A DNA stretch of 7,557 nucleotides from an uncultured Planctomycetaceae bacterium (GCA_903885855.1 CAISKG010000066.1:1-7557); one strand, 5' to 3'; positions 1 through 7,495 are shown, numbered from the stretch's first letter. Notes: a model not told the origin generated them from the letters alone. Translations and numbers: made by a program.

Positions 1-3000
1 CGTCGTTGCCGGCGCGCGGCCTCGCCGCGGCGATCGCCGAGGCGCAGAGCATCGAGGTGCCGGCGGTCGATCCCTCGGAGCCGGTCGCCATTCGCGCCGC
101 GCAGGCGGCGCGATGGACCGAGGGCGCCTACGACGTCTGGCACCTCACCGGCGGCGTGCGCGTCGAGCAGGGGCCCACGGTCGCCGAGGCCCACGAGGCG
201 GTGGTGTGGATCGAGCAGGATCCCGGCCCCGCCGCCGCCGAACCGACGGAGGGGGAGGCGGACGCAGGAAACGGATGGGACGCGCCTCCGCAGCCGCCCG
301 TGCGCGGGATGCTCGTGCGCATGGCGGGCGACGTCACCGTCACGGCCGCCGAGTCGTCGGCCGCGGCCGACGATCCGGGGCTCTCGGTCGTGCGCGGGCC
401 GCGCTGGACGGGGCGCTTCTGGACGCGCCGCGAGCCGCGTCTGCGTTTCGCGAGCGTGGTCCCGGCCGCGGGGACGCCGCCGGTCTACGAGGCGCCGGCC
501 GAGGTGTCGGCCGAGGTGGCGCGGGCCCGCGGCGCGCTCCCCGCCGAAGCGCCGGTCGCCGCCGGCACCGGCGTCGAGCAGGTGCAGTACACGGCCGACG
601 ACGCCGAGGCCCGGCCCGCGCAGTTCAACGAGTTTGCCCCCCCGGCGCCCCCAGGGGTGGCGGTGGCGGCGCCGACGCGCCGGATCCGCGCCTTCCCGCG
701 CTCGAGCACGCCGCTGTCGGTGCGCTGGTTTCCCAGCCCCGCCGGCGGTGAGTGGGTGGGGGTGATCACGTCGGGGGTGAATCTCGTGGTCGACGGCGTC
801 GATCCCGCCGGCCCGCTCGACATCGCCGCCGATCGGGTCGTCCTCTGGACGCGCAGCGGCACCCAGCCCGAACTCGACGGCAACGCCGCCCAGCCGGCCG
901 ACGCCCCGCTCGAGCTGTATCTCGAGGGGAACGTGGTCTTCCGCCAGGGGCAGCGCGTCGTCGAGGCGATGAGCATGTTCTACGACGTCCCCCGCTCCTC
1001 AGGCGTGATCACCGGGGCCACGGTGCTGACCCCCGTGGACAACTACGCCGGCCTCGTCCGCCTCCGCGCCGACGTCCTCCGCCAGGTCGATCGAAGCCGA
1101 TTCGTCGCCGAGCGCAGCGGCGTGACCTCGAGCCGTCTCGGCGTGCCGACCTGGGAGTTCCGCTCGCGGCAGCTCGAATTCACCGACGAGCAGGTGCCGC
1201 TGGCCGGTCCCGACGGCCAGCCGCTCCTCGACGCCGCCACCGGCGAGCCGGTCGTCGAGCACCAGCAGTTCATCACCAGCCGGGGCAACACGGTCACCAT
1301 GGCGGGCGTGCCGGTGCTGTGGTGGCCGGTGCTGGCGACCAACGCCAAGAAGCCCACCTTCTACGTCAACAACGTGCAGGTGAAGAACGACCGGATCTTC
1401 GGCACGCAGTTGCTCACCAGCTGGGACGCCTTCCAGGTGCTCGGCTGGCGTCGCCCGCCCGACGGCGTCGACTGGAACTTCGACGCCGATTATCTCAGCT
1501 ACCGCGGCTTCGGCGGCGGCACGGCGCTGCTCTACAACCGCCCCGACTTCCTCCGCCTCGGGACGCCCGCCAACGGCGTCCTCGACGCCTGGGTGATCGG
1601 CGACAGCGGCATCGACAACCTCGGCCTCTACCGCCGCGACTTCACCTACCCCAACGCCTTCCGCGGCCGGGCCTTCTGGCGCCACCGTCAGGATCTCGCC
1701 GCCGGCTGGCAGGTGCGCGGCACGGCGGGCTGGATCAGCGACATGAACTTCCTCGAGGAGTACTACGAGGCGGAGTGGGAGGAGGGCTACGAGCAGCGCA
1801 CCTGGCTCGACCTGCGCCGGCCCGTCGACAACCGCGAGCTGCGCCTGCTGACGAGCGTCAGGGTCGATCCGTTCTTCACGCAGACCGAGTGGTGGCCGCG
1901 CCTCGACCACTACTTCATGGGGCAGCCGCTGCTGCGCGACGCCGTCAGCTGGTACGAGCACAGCAACATCACCTACGCCCGGCAGAACCTCCCCCAGACG
2001 CCGACCGTGGGCCAGGGCTTGAATTACTGGACCACGCTCCCCTACGAGGCCAACGTCATCGGCGAGCGCCTCGCGACGCGCCACGAACTCGATCTCCCCT
2101 TCCAGGCGGGCCCGGTGAAGATCGTCCCCTACGCGCTGGGCGAGCTGGCGCACTGGGGGCAGGATCTGTCACAGTCGCCGCTCGACCGGGCCTACGGGCA
2201 GGTGGGGGTCCGCTCCAGCCTGCCGCTGTGGACGGCCGACAACGCGGTCGAGAGCCAGCTGTGGAACGTCCACGGGCTGGCCCACAAGGTGGTGTTCGAG
2301 GCGGAGTTCTCCTACGCCGACTCCACCCAGGACATGAACCAGCTGCCGCTCTACGACCAGATCGACGACGACACGATCAACCAGTACCGGCGCAACATCC
2401 CCTACTGGGACTTCGGCGCCATCCCGGGTCAGGCCACGCCCCTTCCCCTCGCCACCGTCTTCGGCCCCGAGGGGAAGTACGACCCGCGTTCCTACCTGGT
2501 GCGCCGCGGCATGGGGGGCTGGGTGACCGGCCCCACCGAGATCGCCCAGGATCTGACCGCCTTCCGGCTGGCGGCCCGGCAGCGCTGGCAGACGAAGCGC
2601 GGGCCGGCGGGCAACCGGCGGATCATCGACTGGATCACGCTCGACGTCGACGGGGAGCTGTTCCCGGTCACGGGGCAGAACTTCGGCCAGGTGATGGGGC
2701 TGTGGCAGTACGACTTCCGCTGGCACGTCGGCGACCGGACGACGATCCTCTCCACCGCCGACGTCGACTTCTTCGACGGCGGCCAGCAGCTGTACACCGT
2801 CGGGGCGCTGCTGGCCCGCTCGCCGCGCGGCAGCTTCTACATCGGGCTCAACGAATTCGGCGGGCCGATCGACGCCAGCGTGCTCGTCGGCTCCTACACC
2901 TACCGCATGAGCCCGAAGTGGGCCAGTTCGTTCGGCACGGCGCTCAATCTCCGCGGCATGAACATCGGGCAGAACTTCCAGCTGACGCGGATCGGCGAGT

Positions 3001-3152
3001 CGTTCCTCATGACGTTCGGCTTCAACGTCGACTACAGCCGCAACAACGTCGGCGTGACGTTCAACCTCGAGCCGCGCTTCCTGTCGCGGACGCAGTTCGC
3101 CAGCCGCTCCGGCATCGACCTGCCGATGGCCGGCGCCTACGGCCTGGAGTAG
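1..3152 (+). CDS. LptD/OstA-like outer-membrane beta-barrel protein, 5' partial
   Basis: Probable LPS-assembly (LptD/OstA-type) protein that would place lipopolysaccharide in the outer leaflet of the outer membrane. The frame is open to the left edge. The TTG at 6-8 is only the first possible start in the window and no full signal peptide is visible, so the true start is probably upstream. Numbering from that TTG gives 1048 residues. LptA-like beta modules lie near residues 43-70 (HLTGGVRVEQG) and 249-329 (LYLEGNVVFRQG), with a weaker one near 100-115. A Pro/Ala-rich linker covers about 150-235. Residues 425-480 (NTVTMAGVPVLWWPVL and on) resemble the LptD junction before the barrel. From about 485 to 1025 there are alternating hydrophobic, Trp/Tyr/Phe-rich strands typical of an outer-membrane barrel. 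The last strand seems to end at Phe1025, leaving a 23-residue tail. There is no cysteine, so the disulfides of E. coli LptD cannot form. An OstA-like porin of other function remains possible. The gene ends in TAG and converges on the DUF1501 gene. Confidence 0.72.
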   Translation, partial: SLPARGLAAAIAEAQSIEVPAVDPSEPVAIRAAQAARWTEGAYDVWHLTGGVRVEQGPTVAEAHEAVVWIEQDPGPAAAEPTEGEADAGNGWDAPPQPPVRGMLVRMAGDVTVTAAESSAAADDPGLSVVRGPRWTGRFWTRREPRLRFASVVPAAGTPPVYEAPAEVSAEVARARGALPAEAPVAAGTGVEQVQYTADDAEARPAQFNEFAPPAPPGVAVAAPTRRIRAFPRSSTPLSVRWFPSPAGGEWVGVITSGVNLVVDGVDPAGPLDIAADRVVLWTRSGTQPELDGNAAQPADAPLELYLEGNVVFRQGQRVVEAMSMFYDVPRSSGVITGATVLTPVDNYAGLVRLRADVLRQVDRSRFVAERSGVTSSRLGVPTWEFRSRQLEFTDEQVPLAGPDGQPLLDAATGEPVVEHQQFITSRGNTVTMAGVPVLWWPVLATNAKKPTFYVNNVQVKNDRIFGTQLLTSWDAFQVLGWRRPPDGVDWNFDADYLSYRGFGGGTALLYNRPDFLRLGTPANGVLDAWVIGDSGIDNLGLYRRDFTYPNAFRGRAFWRHRQDLAAGWQVRGTAGWISDMNFLEEYYEAEWEEGYEQRTWLDLRRPVDNRELRLLTSVRVDPFFTQTEWWPRLDHYFMGQPLLRDAVSWYEHSNITYARQNLPQTPTVGQGLNYWTTLPYEANVIGERLATRHELDLPFQAGPVKIVPYALGELAHWGQDLSQSPLDRAYGQVGVRSSLPLWTADNAVESQLWNVHGLAHKVVFEAEFSYADSTQDMNQLPLYDQIDDDTINQYRRNIPYWDFGAIPGQATPLPLATVFGPEGKYDPRSYLVRRGMGGWVTGPTEIAQDLTAFRLAARQRWQTKRGPAGNRRIIDWITLDVDGELFPVTGQNFGQVMGLWQYDFRWHVGDRTTILSTADVDFFDGGQQLYTVGALLARSPRGSFYIGLNEFGGPIDASVLVGSYTYRMSPKWASSFGTALNLRGMNIGQNFQLTRIGESFLMTFGFNVDYSRNNVGVTFNLEPRFLSRTQFASRSGIDLPMAGAYGLE

Positions 3153-3169
3153 CCCGCCCGGGGGCGGCT
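3151..3169. terminator. Possible hairpin spanning the convergent stop codons
   Basis: The 16-base gap between the convergent genes, with a few bases of each stop codon, forms an imperfect inverted repeat. AGCC at the left pairs with GGCT at the right, then GCC pairs with GGC after one bulged C, leaving a loop of four bases. It could act as a short bidirectional transcription stop. There is no T-run on either side, so it is not a classic intrinsic terminator, and in DNA this rich in GC such a hairpin can arise by chance. Confidence 0.25.
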
Positions 3170-4578
3170 CAGGCCAGGATCGGCGTCACCACCTCGCCCT
3201 CGAGATCGGTGAGGCGGTAGTCGCGGCCGGCGTAGCGGTAGGTGAGCCGCGTGTGGTCGAAGCCGAGGAGGCGGAGCATCGTGGCGTGCAGGTCGTGCAC
3301 GCTGACCGGATCCTGCACCGCGCGGAAGCCGAAGTCGTCGGTGGCGCCGTGGATCGTGCCCCCCTTCACGCCGCCGCCGGCGAGCCACAGGGAGAAGCCC
3401 CAGTGGTTGTGGTCGCGCCCCTGCGAGGCCCCCGCGCCGTTGGTGCCCATCTCCACGCTCGGCGTCCGGCCGAACTCGCCCGTGCAGAGCACGAGCGTGT
3501 CGTGGAGCATCCCGCGGGCCGTGAGGTCGGCCAGCAGGGCGCCCAGCCCCTGGTCGCACTCGCGGGCCACCTTCGTGTGCTCGTCGCGGATGTTGGAGTG
3601 GCTGTCCCAGGGCTGGAGATTGCCGTGCCAGGTCTGCACGAAGCGCACGCCGCGCTCCACCAGGCGCCGCGCCATGAGGAGCTGGCGGTTCTGGGGGCCG
3701 GGGCCGTAGGCCTCGAGGACGTGCTTCGGCTCCTGGGTGACGTCGAAGGCGTCGGTGGCCTCCAGCTGCATCCGGTAGGCCAGCTCGAAGGAGCGGATGC
3801 GGGCCTCGAGGGCCTCGTCGCCGGGCCGCTCCAGGGCGTGGCGCGCGTTGAAGGACCGGAGAAGGGCGAACTGCTCCCGCTGGCGCTCGGGCGCCATCCG
3901 CGCGTTGCGGATGTGCTCGATGAGGTCGGCCGGATCGGCCTTCGAGGTGTCGACGTGCGTGCCCTGGAAGGCGCCGGGGAGGAAGGCGGCGCGCCAATTG
4001 CCGGCGCCTCCGACCGGCATGCCCCCCGGCACCAGGGCGATGAAGCCGGGGAGGTCGTCGTTCTCCTGCCCCATCCCCCACGTCAGCCACGATCCGAAGC
4101 TGGGGCGCACCTGCCGCATGTGGCCGGTGTTCATCAGCATCAGCGACATCTCGTGGTTCGGCAGCTCGACGTGCATCGAGCGGATCACGGCCAGATCATC
4201 GGCGTGCCGCGCGAGGCAGGGGAAGATCTCGCTGATCGGGATGCCGCTCTCGCCGTGGCGCGTGAAGGCGAAGGGGGAGGGGAGGGCGACGCCGGTCTTG
4301 CGCTCCGTCTGCAGGTTGTCGAAGGGGAGCATCTGGCCCCCGCGGGCCTGCAGTTCGGGCTTCGGGTCGAAGGTGTCGACCTGCGACATGCCGCCGTTCA
4401 GGAAGACGTGGATCACGCGCTTCGCACGGGGGGCGAAGTGGGTCGGGAGGGAGGCCGCCGCGCCCTCGCGTGCGAGCAAGCCGGCCAGTGCGAGCGATCC
4501 GAAGCCCATGCCCCCCGAGCGCAGGAACGCGCGGCGGGGAAAGGGCGAGGCCGGCACGGGGGGGGGAGCGGAGGGCAT
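3169..4578 (-). CDS. DUF1501 family protein with twin-arginine signal
   Basis: Exported DUF1501 protein (PF07394), a family with an alkaline phosphatase/sulfatase-like fold that is very common in planctomycetes. Its reaction is not established. The 469 residues are a normal full length. A twin-arginine motif at residues 14-20 (PRRAFLR) is followed by a Gly/Ala/Leu-rich hydrophobic stretch at about 22-36 and Ala-rich residues near 40-42, indicating Tat export in a folded state. Family landmarks in order are NGGMSQVDTFDPKP (61-74, with Ser65, Asp68 and Asp71 as candidate active-site or metal residues), WDSH (324-327), GEFGRTP (367-373), GRDHNHW (387-393) and a C-terminal HDLHATMLRLLGFDH (428-442). 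The ATG at 4578 puts the Tat motif close to the N-terminus. No clear Shine-Dalgarno sequence precedes it. It lies 31 bp after the cytochrome/DUF1553 gene on the same strand, so the two are probably one transcript and one functional unit. Family assignment is firm; function is open. Confidence 0.93.
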   Translation of the reverse strand: MPSAPPPVPASPFPRRAFLRSGGMGFGSLALAGLLAREGAAASLPTHFAPRAKRVIHVFLNGGMSQVDTFDPKPELQARGGQMLPFDNLQTERKTGVALPSPFAFTRHGESGIPISEIFPCLARHADDLAVIRSMHVELPNHEMSLMLMNTGHMRQVRPSFGSWLTWGMGQENDDLPGFIALVPGGMPVGGAGNWRAAFLPGAFQGTHVDTSKADPADLIEHIRNARMAPERQREQFALLRSFNARHALERPGDEALEARIRSFELAYRMQLEATDAFDVTQEPKHVLEAYGPGPQNRQLLMARRLVERGVRFVQTWHGNLQPWDSHSNIRDEHTKVARECDQGLGALLADLTARGMLHDTLVLCTGEFGRTPSVEMGTNGAGASQGRDHNHWGFSLWLAGGGVKGGTIHGATDDFGFRAVQDPVSVHDLHATMLRLLGFDHTRLTYRYAGRDYRLTDLEGEVVTPILA

Positions 4579-4588
4579 GGCGGGGATG

Positions 4589-4602
4589 GCGCGCCGGCGC
4601 GC
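4589..4602. repeat. 14-bp perfect palindrome in the gap between the two minus-strand genes
   Basis: The sequence GCGCGCCGGCGCGC equals its own reverse complement and lies wholly inside the 31-bp gap between the stop of the cytochrome/DUF1553 gene and the start of the DUF1501 gene. As RNA it could fold back only with a strained tiny loop. As DNA it could be a protein-binding site. Alternating GC runs are frequent in this sequence, so it may mean nothing. Confidence 0.3.
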
Positions 4603-4609
4603 GGCGGGG

Positions 4610-7495
4610 TCAGTCGGGGAAATGAAACTCGTTCGAGGCCAGGAGGACGTGGGCGAAGCGCTGCCAGGGGGCCTCGGCGGGGGTGCCGGGCAGCGCCGCT
4701 TCGCGGGCGAGGTAGTCGAGCGTCGCGGCCGTCTCCTCGGCCGCCGCCGGGCGCGAGAGCGCCCGGCGGATCATCCACTCCACCCGCGCCGCGCCGCCGT
4801 CGGGCACCGCCGCGGCCGCGGCGGCCGCGAACGCCGCCGCCCGGTCCTGGACGAAGGCCGAGTTGAGGGCGAAGAGCGCCTGCTGGGGGATCGTGGTGTC
4901 GGGCCGGCGGGCGGTGCAGGCGGCGGGATTGGCGCCGTCGAAGGTGCCCTCGAGCGACGAGACGATGTCGCGGTTCACGAAGCCGTAGAGCGTGCGGCGC
5001 GGGACGGTCGGCGTGGCGGCCAGGTCGACCGGCGGACCGCCCATGGTGGCGTCGAGCTCGCCGGAGACGGCGAGCATCGCGTCGCGCATCGCCTCGAGGT
5101 CGAGCCGCCGGCGCGGCATCCGCCACACCGTCTCGTTCTCGGCGTCGGCGACCCGGGCTGCGGGGTCCTCCGCCGCGGCGGCCCGGTAGGCGTCGGTGAG
5201 CATCATCCGGCGGTGGAGGCGTTTGAGCGACCAGCCCTCTTCGCGGAACGTCTCGGCGAGCCAGTCGAGCAGCTCGGGCTGCGCCGGGGGGCGGCCGCGC
5301 GTGCCGAAGTCGTCCGGCGTGCGCACGAGCCCCTCGCCGAAATGGTGCTGCCAGGCCCAGTTGACGATCACGCGGCGCACGAGCGGATTCTCCGCGGCCA
5401 CCAGCGCCCGCGCCAGGCCCAGGCGGCGGCTCCCCTCGGGGAAGGGCGCGGCATCGGGCGGGGAGAGCGCCGCCGGGAAACGGGCCGCGACGACGGCGCC
5501 GCGATCCAGGGCGCTGCCGCGCCGCAGGACGTGCGTCGGCGGCGCGTCGCGCTGCTCGAAGAGCGTCATCGCGCGCGGCGGCGAGCCCGGGGAGGCGAGG
5601 TGCAGCTCGTGGATCGCGCCCGACTTGCCGGCGAGCGTGTCCTGGACGGTGCGGTTGAGGAGCTGCCGCGCCAGATCCCCCTCCACCGCCGTGGGCGTGC
5701 CCGGGGCGAGGAGGTGATGGCGCAGCTGGCGCTGGATCGGGCTGTTGACGACGAGGTGACGCGCGTCCTCGTCGGGCACCACGCCCTCCGCCGCCGCCGC
5801 CTCCTCCGCCGTCTGTGCCAGCGCCGCGAGCCACTGGCGGTGGACGGTGGCGAAGAGGGCCCCGTAGGCGTCGGCCACGTCGAGAAGCGCGGCCGGCGAC
5901 CGCTCCTGAAGCGCGGCCAGGACGAGCGGATTCCACTTCGGCGTGGCGTCGCCGAGGCCGTTTCTGGCGGCGGCGGCGGCCGGATCGCCGTTCTCCGCGC
6001 CGAGCGCCGCCAGCAGCGCCGCCGCCTGCTCGTGGAATCCCTCCGCGGGGAGCCCCCTGAGCCTCACCCACGGCCCGAAGACCGGATCGTCGGCGGACAT
6101 GGCCGCCAGGTACTCACGCCACCGGTCGAGCACGTGGGGGCGGACGTCGTCGGTGCGGAAGGAGAGGAAGGCGCTGGAGAGATCCTGCTCGGGAGTCCCC
6201 TTGGCGAGTTCGCGGAGGTAGAGCCCGACCTGCATCCGCAGCCGCCCCTGCATGACCGCGATCTGGTCGCGGGCCATGTCGTCGCGCACCGTGCGGCGCC
6301 GGTCGAGCTCGCGGTCGTAGTCGTCGCGCGCCGGGGAGGGGGGCGGGCTGCCGATCACCGGCGGCAGATCGGGCGGCCGGCTGGGGGCGAACGTGGCCGC
6401 GAGGGCGTAGTAGTCCTCGGTGGTGACGGGATCGTACTTGTGGTCGTGGCAGCGGGCGCAGGCGATCGTGAGTCCCATCAGGCCGCGGCTGACGACGTCG
6501 ATCTGGTCGTCGAGGAGGTCGAAGCGGTTGCGGAACTGCATCCCGATGGTGAGGAAGCCCAGCCCGGCCAGCGCCGGGTCGTTCTCCGACAGTCCGAGCT
6601 GGTCGGCCGCGATCTGCTCGGTGATGAGCCGATCCCAGGGGACGTCCTCGTTGAAGGAGCGCACGACGTAGTCGCGGTAGGTGTAGGAGAAGGGGAACTT
6701 CACGAAGCCGATCGCGCTGCCGCCGTGGGTGTCGGCGTAGCGCGCGATGTCGAGCCAATGGCGACCCCAGCGCTCGCCGTAGCGCGGCGAGGCGAGGAGC
6801 CGGTCGACGACGCGGGCGAAGGCCTCGGCGTCGGGGGCGGGGTCGGCGAGGAAGGCCTCGACGTCGGCCCACTCCGGCGGGAGACCCGTGAGATCGAAGG
6901 TCGCCCGACGGATGAGGCGGCGGCGGTCGATCGGCGCGGGCTCGGGCGTGCCGCGCGCGGCACGGGACGCGGCCAGGAAGCGGTCGATGTCGGTGGCGGC
7001 GGGGCGGTCGGTGGCGGGCACGGCGGGGCGGCGGATCGGCTCCAGGGCCCAGTGCCGCTCGTACGGGGCGCCGGCCGCGATCCAGCGCCGCAGCAGATCC
7101 GTCTCGGCGGCCGTGAGCCCCGGGCCGTGCGCCGGCGGCGGCATGCGCGTGAGCGGGTCGGTGGAGGTCACGCGCGCGAGCAGGGGGCTCGAGTCCGGGT
7201 TGCCGGGCACGATGGCCTGCGGCACGGCGCCCGCCGCCTCGTCGAGGCGCAGCTCGGCCTCGCGCGAGCCGGCGTCGGGGCCGTGGCAGCCCAGGCAGTG
7301 CTCGGCGAGGATCGGGCGGATGTCGCGGTCGAAGCGCGGGGCGGTGTCGGCGGCCCGCGCCGCGGCGGCGCCGAGCGCGACGGCCAGCCACGCGACGCCC
7401 CATGCCCCCGCGGGCGCGCGGCCGGGGGTCGGGGATCGTCTCGGCGGATCGACAGGCACGGGCATCGGGGCCACTCCGGGCACGCTCCCCATCAT
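4610..7495 (-). CDS. PSCyt1-PSCyt2 (DUF1549)-PSD1 (DUF1553) di-heme cytochrome protein
   Basis: Large exported planctomycete-type cytochrome protein, 961 residues in the longest form. A hydrophobic segment at about 32-46 with an ARA/AD cleavage-like site near residue 48 indicates Sec export. PSCyt1 spans about 53-142, with heme motif CLGCH at 67-71 and a likely Met ligand in TRMPP (Met118). PSCyt2/DUF1549 spans about 165-375, with FDLTGLPP (200-207), SPRYGERWGRHWLDIARYAD (236-255) and a second heme motif CARCH at 346-350 followed by DHKYDP. A linker of about 300 residues with no recognised domain follows. PSD1/DUF1553 spans about 690-945, with NPLVRRVIVNWAWQHHFG, LYGFVNRD (836-843) and TTIPQQALFALNSAFV (867-882). 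The frame is intact with no missing motif. The role of the family is unsettled; electron transfer is likely from the two c-type heme sites, and links to polysaccharide breakdown have been proposed. The ATG at Met11 (7465) has the better ribosome site, so the mature start may be ten residues shorter. It is the first gene of a probable operon with DUF1501. Confidence 0.95.
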   Translation of the reverse strand: MMGSVPGVAPMPVPVDPPRRSPTPGRAPAGAWGVAWLAVALGAAAARAADTAPRFDRDIRPILAEHCLGCHGPDAGSREAELRLDEAAGAVPQAIVPGNPDSSPLLARVTSTDPLTRMPPPAHGPGLTAAETDLLRRWIAAGAPYERHWALEPIRRPAVPATDRPAATDIDRFLAASRAARGTPEPAPIDRRRLIRRATFDLTGLPPEWADVEAFLADPAPDAEAFARVVDRLLASPRYGERWGRHWLDIARYADTHGGSAIGFVKFPFSYTYRDYVVRSFNEDVPWDRLITEQIAADQLGLSENDPALAGLGFLTIGMQFRNRFDLLDDQIDVVSRGLMGLTIACARCHDHKYDPVTTEDYYALAATFAPSRPPDLPPVIGSPPPSPARDDYDRELDRRRTVRDDMARDQIAVMQGRLRMQVGLYLRELAKGTPEQDLSSAFLSFRTDDVRPHVLDRWREYLAAMSADDPVFGPWVRLRGLPAEGFHEQAAALLAALGAENGDPAAAAARNGLGDATPKWNPLVLAALQERSPAALLDVADAYGALFATVHRQWLAALAQTAEEAAAAEGVVPDEDARHLVVNSPIQRQLRHHLLAPGTPTAVEGDLARQLLNRTVQDTLAGKSGAIHELHLASPGSPPRAMTLFEQRDAPPTHVLRRGSALDRGAVVAARFPAALSPPDAAPFPEGSRRLGLARALVAAENPLVRRVIVNWAWQHHFGEGLVRTPDDFGTRGRPPAQPELLDWLAETFREEGWSLKRLHRRMMLTDAYRAAAAEDPAARVADAENETVWRMPRRRLDLEAMRDAMLAVSGELDATMGGPPVDLAATPTVPRRTLYGFVNRDIVSSLEGTFDGANPAACTARRPDTTIPQQALFALNSAFVQDRAAAFAAAAAAAVPDGGAARVEWMIRRALSRPAAAEETAATLDYLAREAALPGTPAEAPWQRFAHVLLASNEFHFPD
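7474..7477 (-). promoter_or_regulatory. Shine-Dalgarno-like GGAG favouring the Met11 start (7465)
   Basis: On the minus strand GGAG lies 8 bases before the ATG at 7465, the eleventh codon of the longest reading of the cytochrome gene. The two tandem ATGs at 7495 and 7492 have no such site, and an in-frame TGA (7508-7510) lies 12 bases before the first of them. Starting at 7465 also shortens the polar stretch before the signal peptide to a more usual length. Planctomycete genes often lack Shine-Dalgarno sites, so this is supportive, not decisive. Confidence 0.45.

Noticed and set aside
6..8. TTG as the real start of the LptD-like gene
   Set aside because: The frame is open to the window edge, TTG is a rare start, and only what could be the tail of a signal peptide follows, so the start is probably upstream.
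999..2153. 384-residue open frame antisense to the LptD-like gene
   Set aside because: Low-complexity Val/Ala/Glu/Gly composition without motifs; explained by the codon bias of the sense gene.
752..3220. 822-residue open frame on the plus strand overlapping the LptD-like gene
   Set aside because: Composed almost wholly of Arg, Pro, Ala and Gly with no family motif; it is the +1-type shadow of a real gene in high-GC DNA.
3253..4866. 537-residue plus-strand open frame antisense to the DUF1501 gene
   Set aside because: Val/Glu/Ala/Gly-rich shadow that runs across a gene boundary; the minus-strand DUF1501 motifs are unmistakable.
4413..6071. 552-residue minus-strand open frame overlapping both operon genes
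   Set aside because: Arg/Gly/Ala/Pro-rich, crosses the boundary of two well-supported genes in another frame, and shows no domain.
6114..7403. 429-residue minus-strand open frame within the cytochrome gene
   Set aside because: Arg/Pro-rich shadow of the true frame, which carries both CxxCH motifs.
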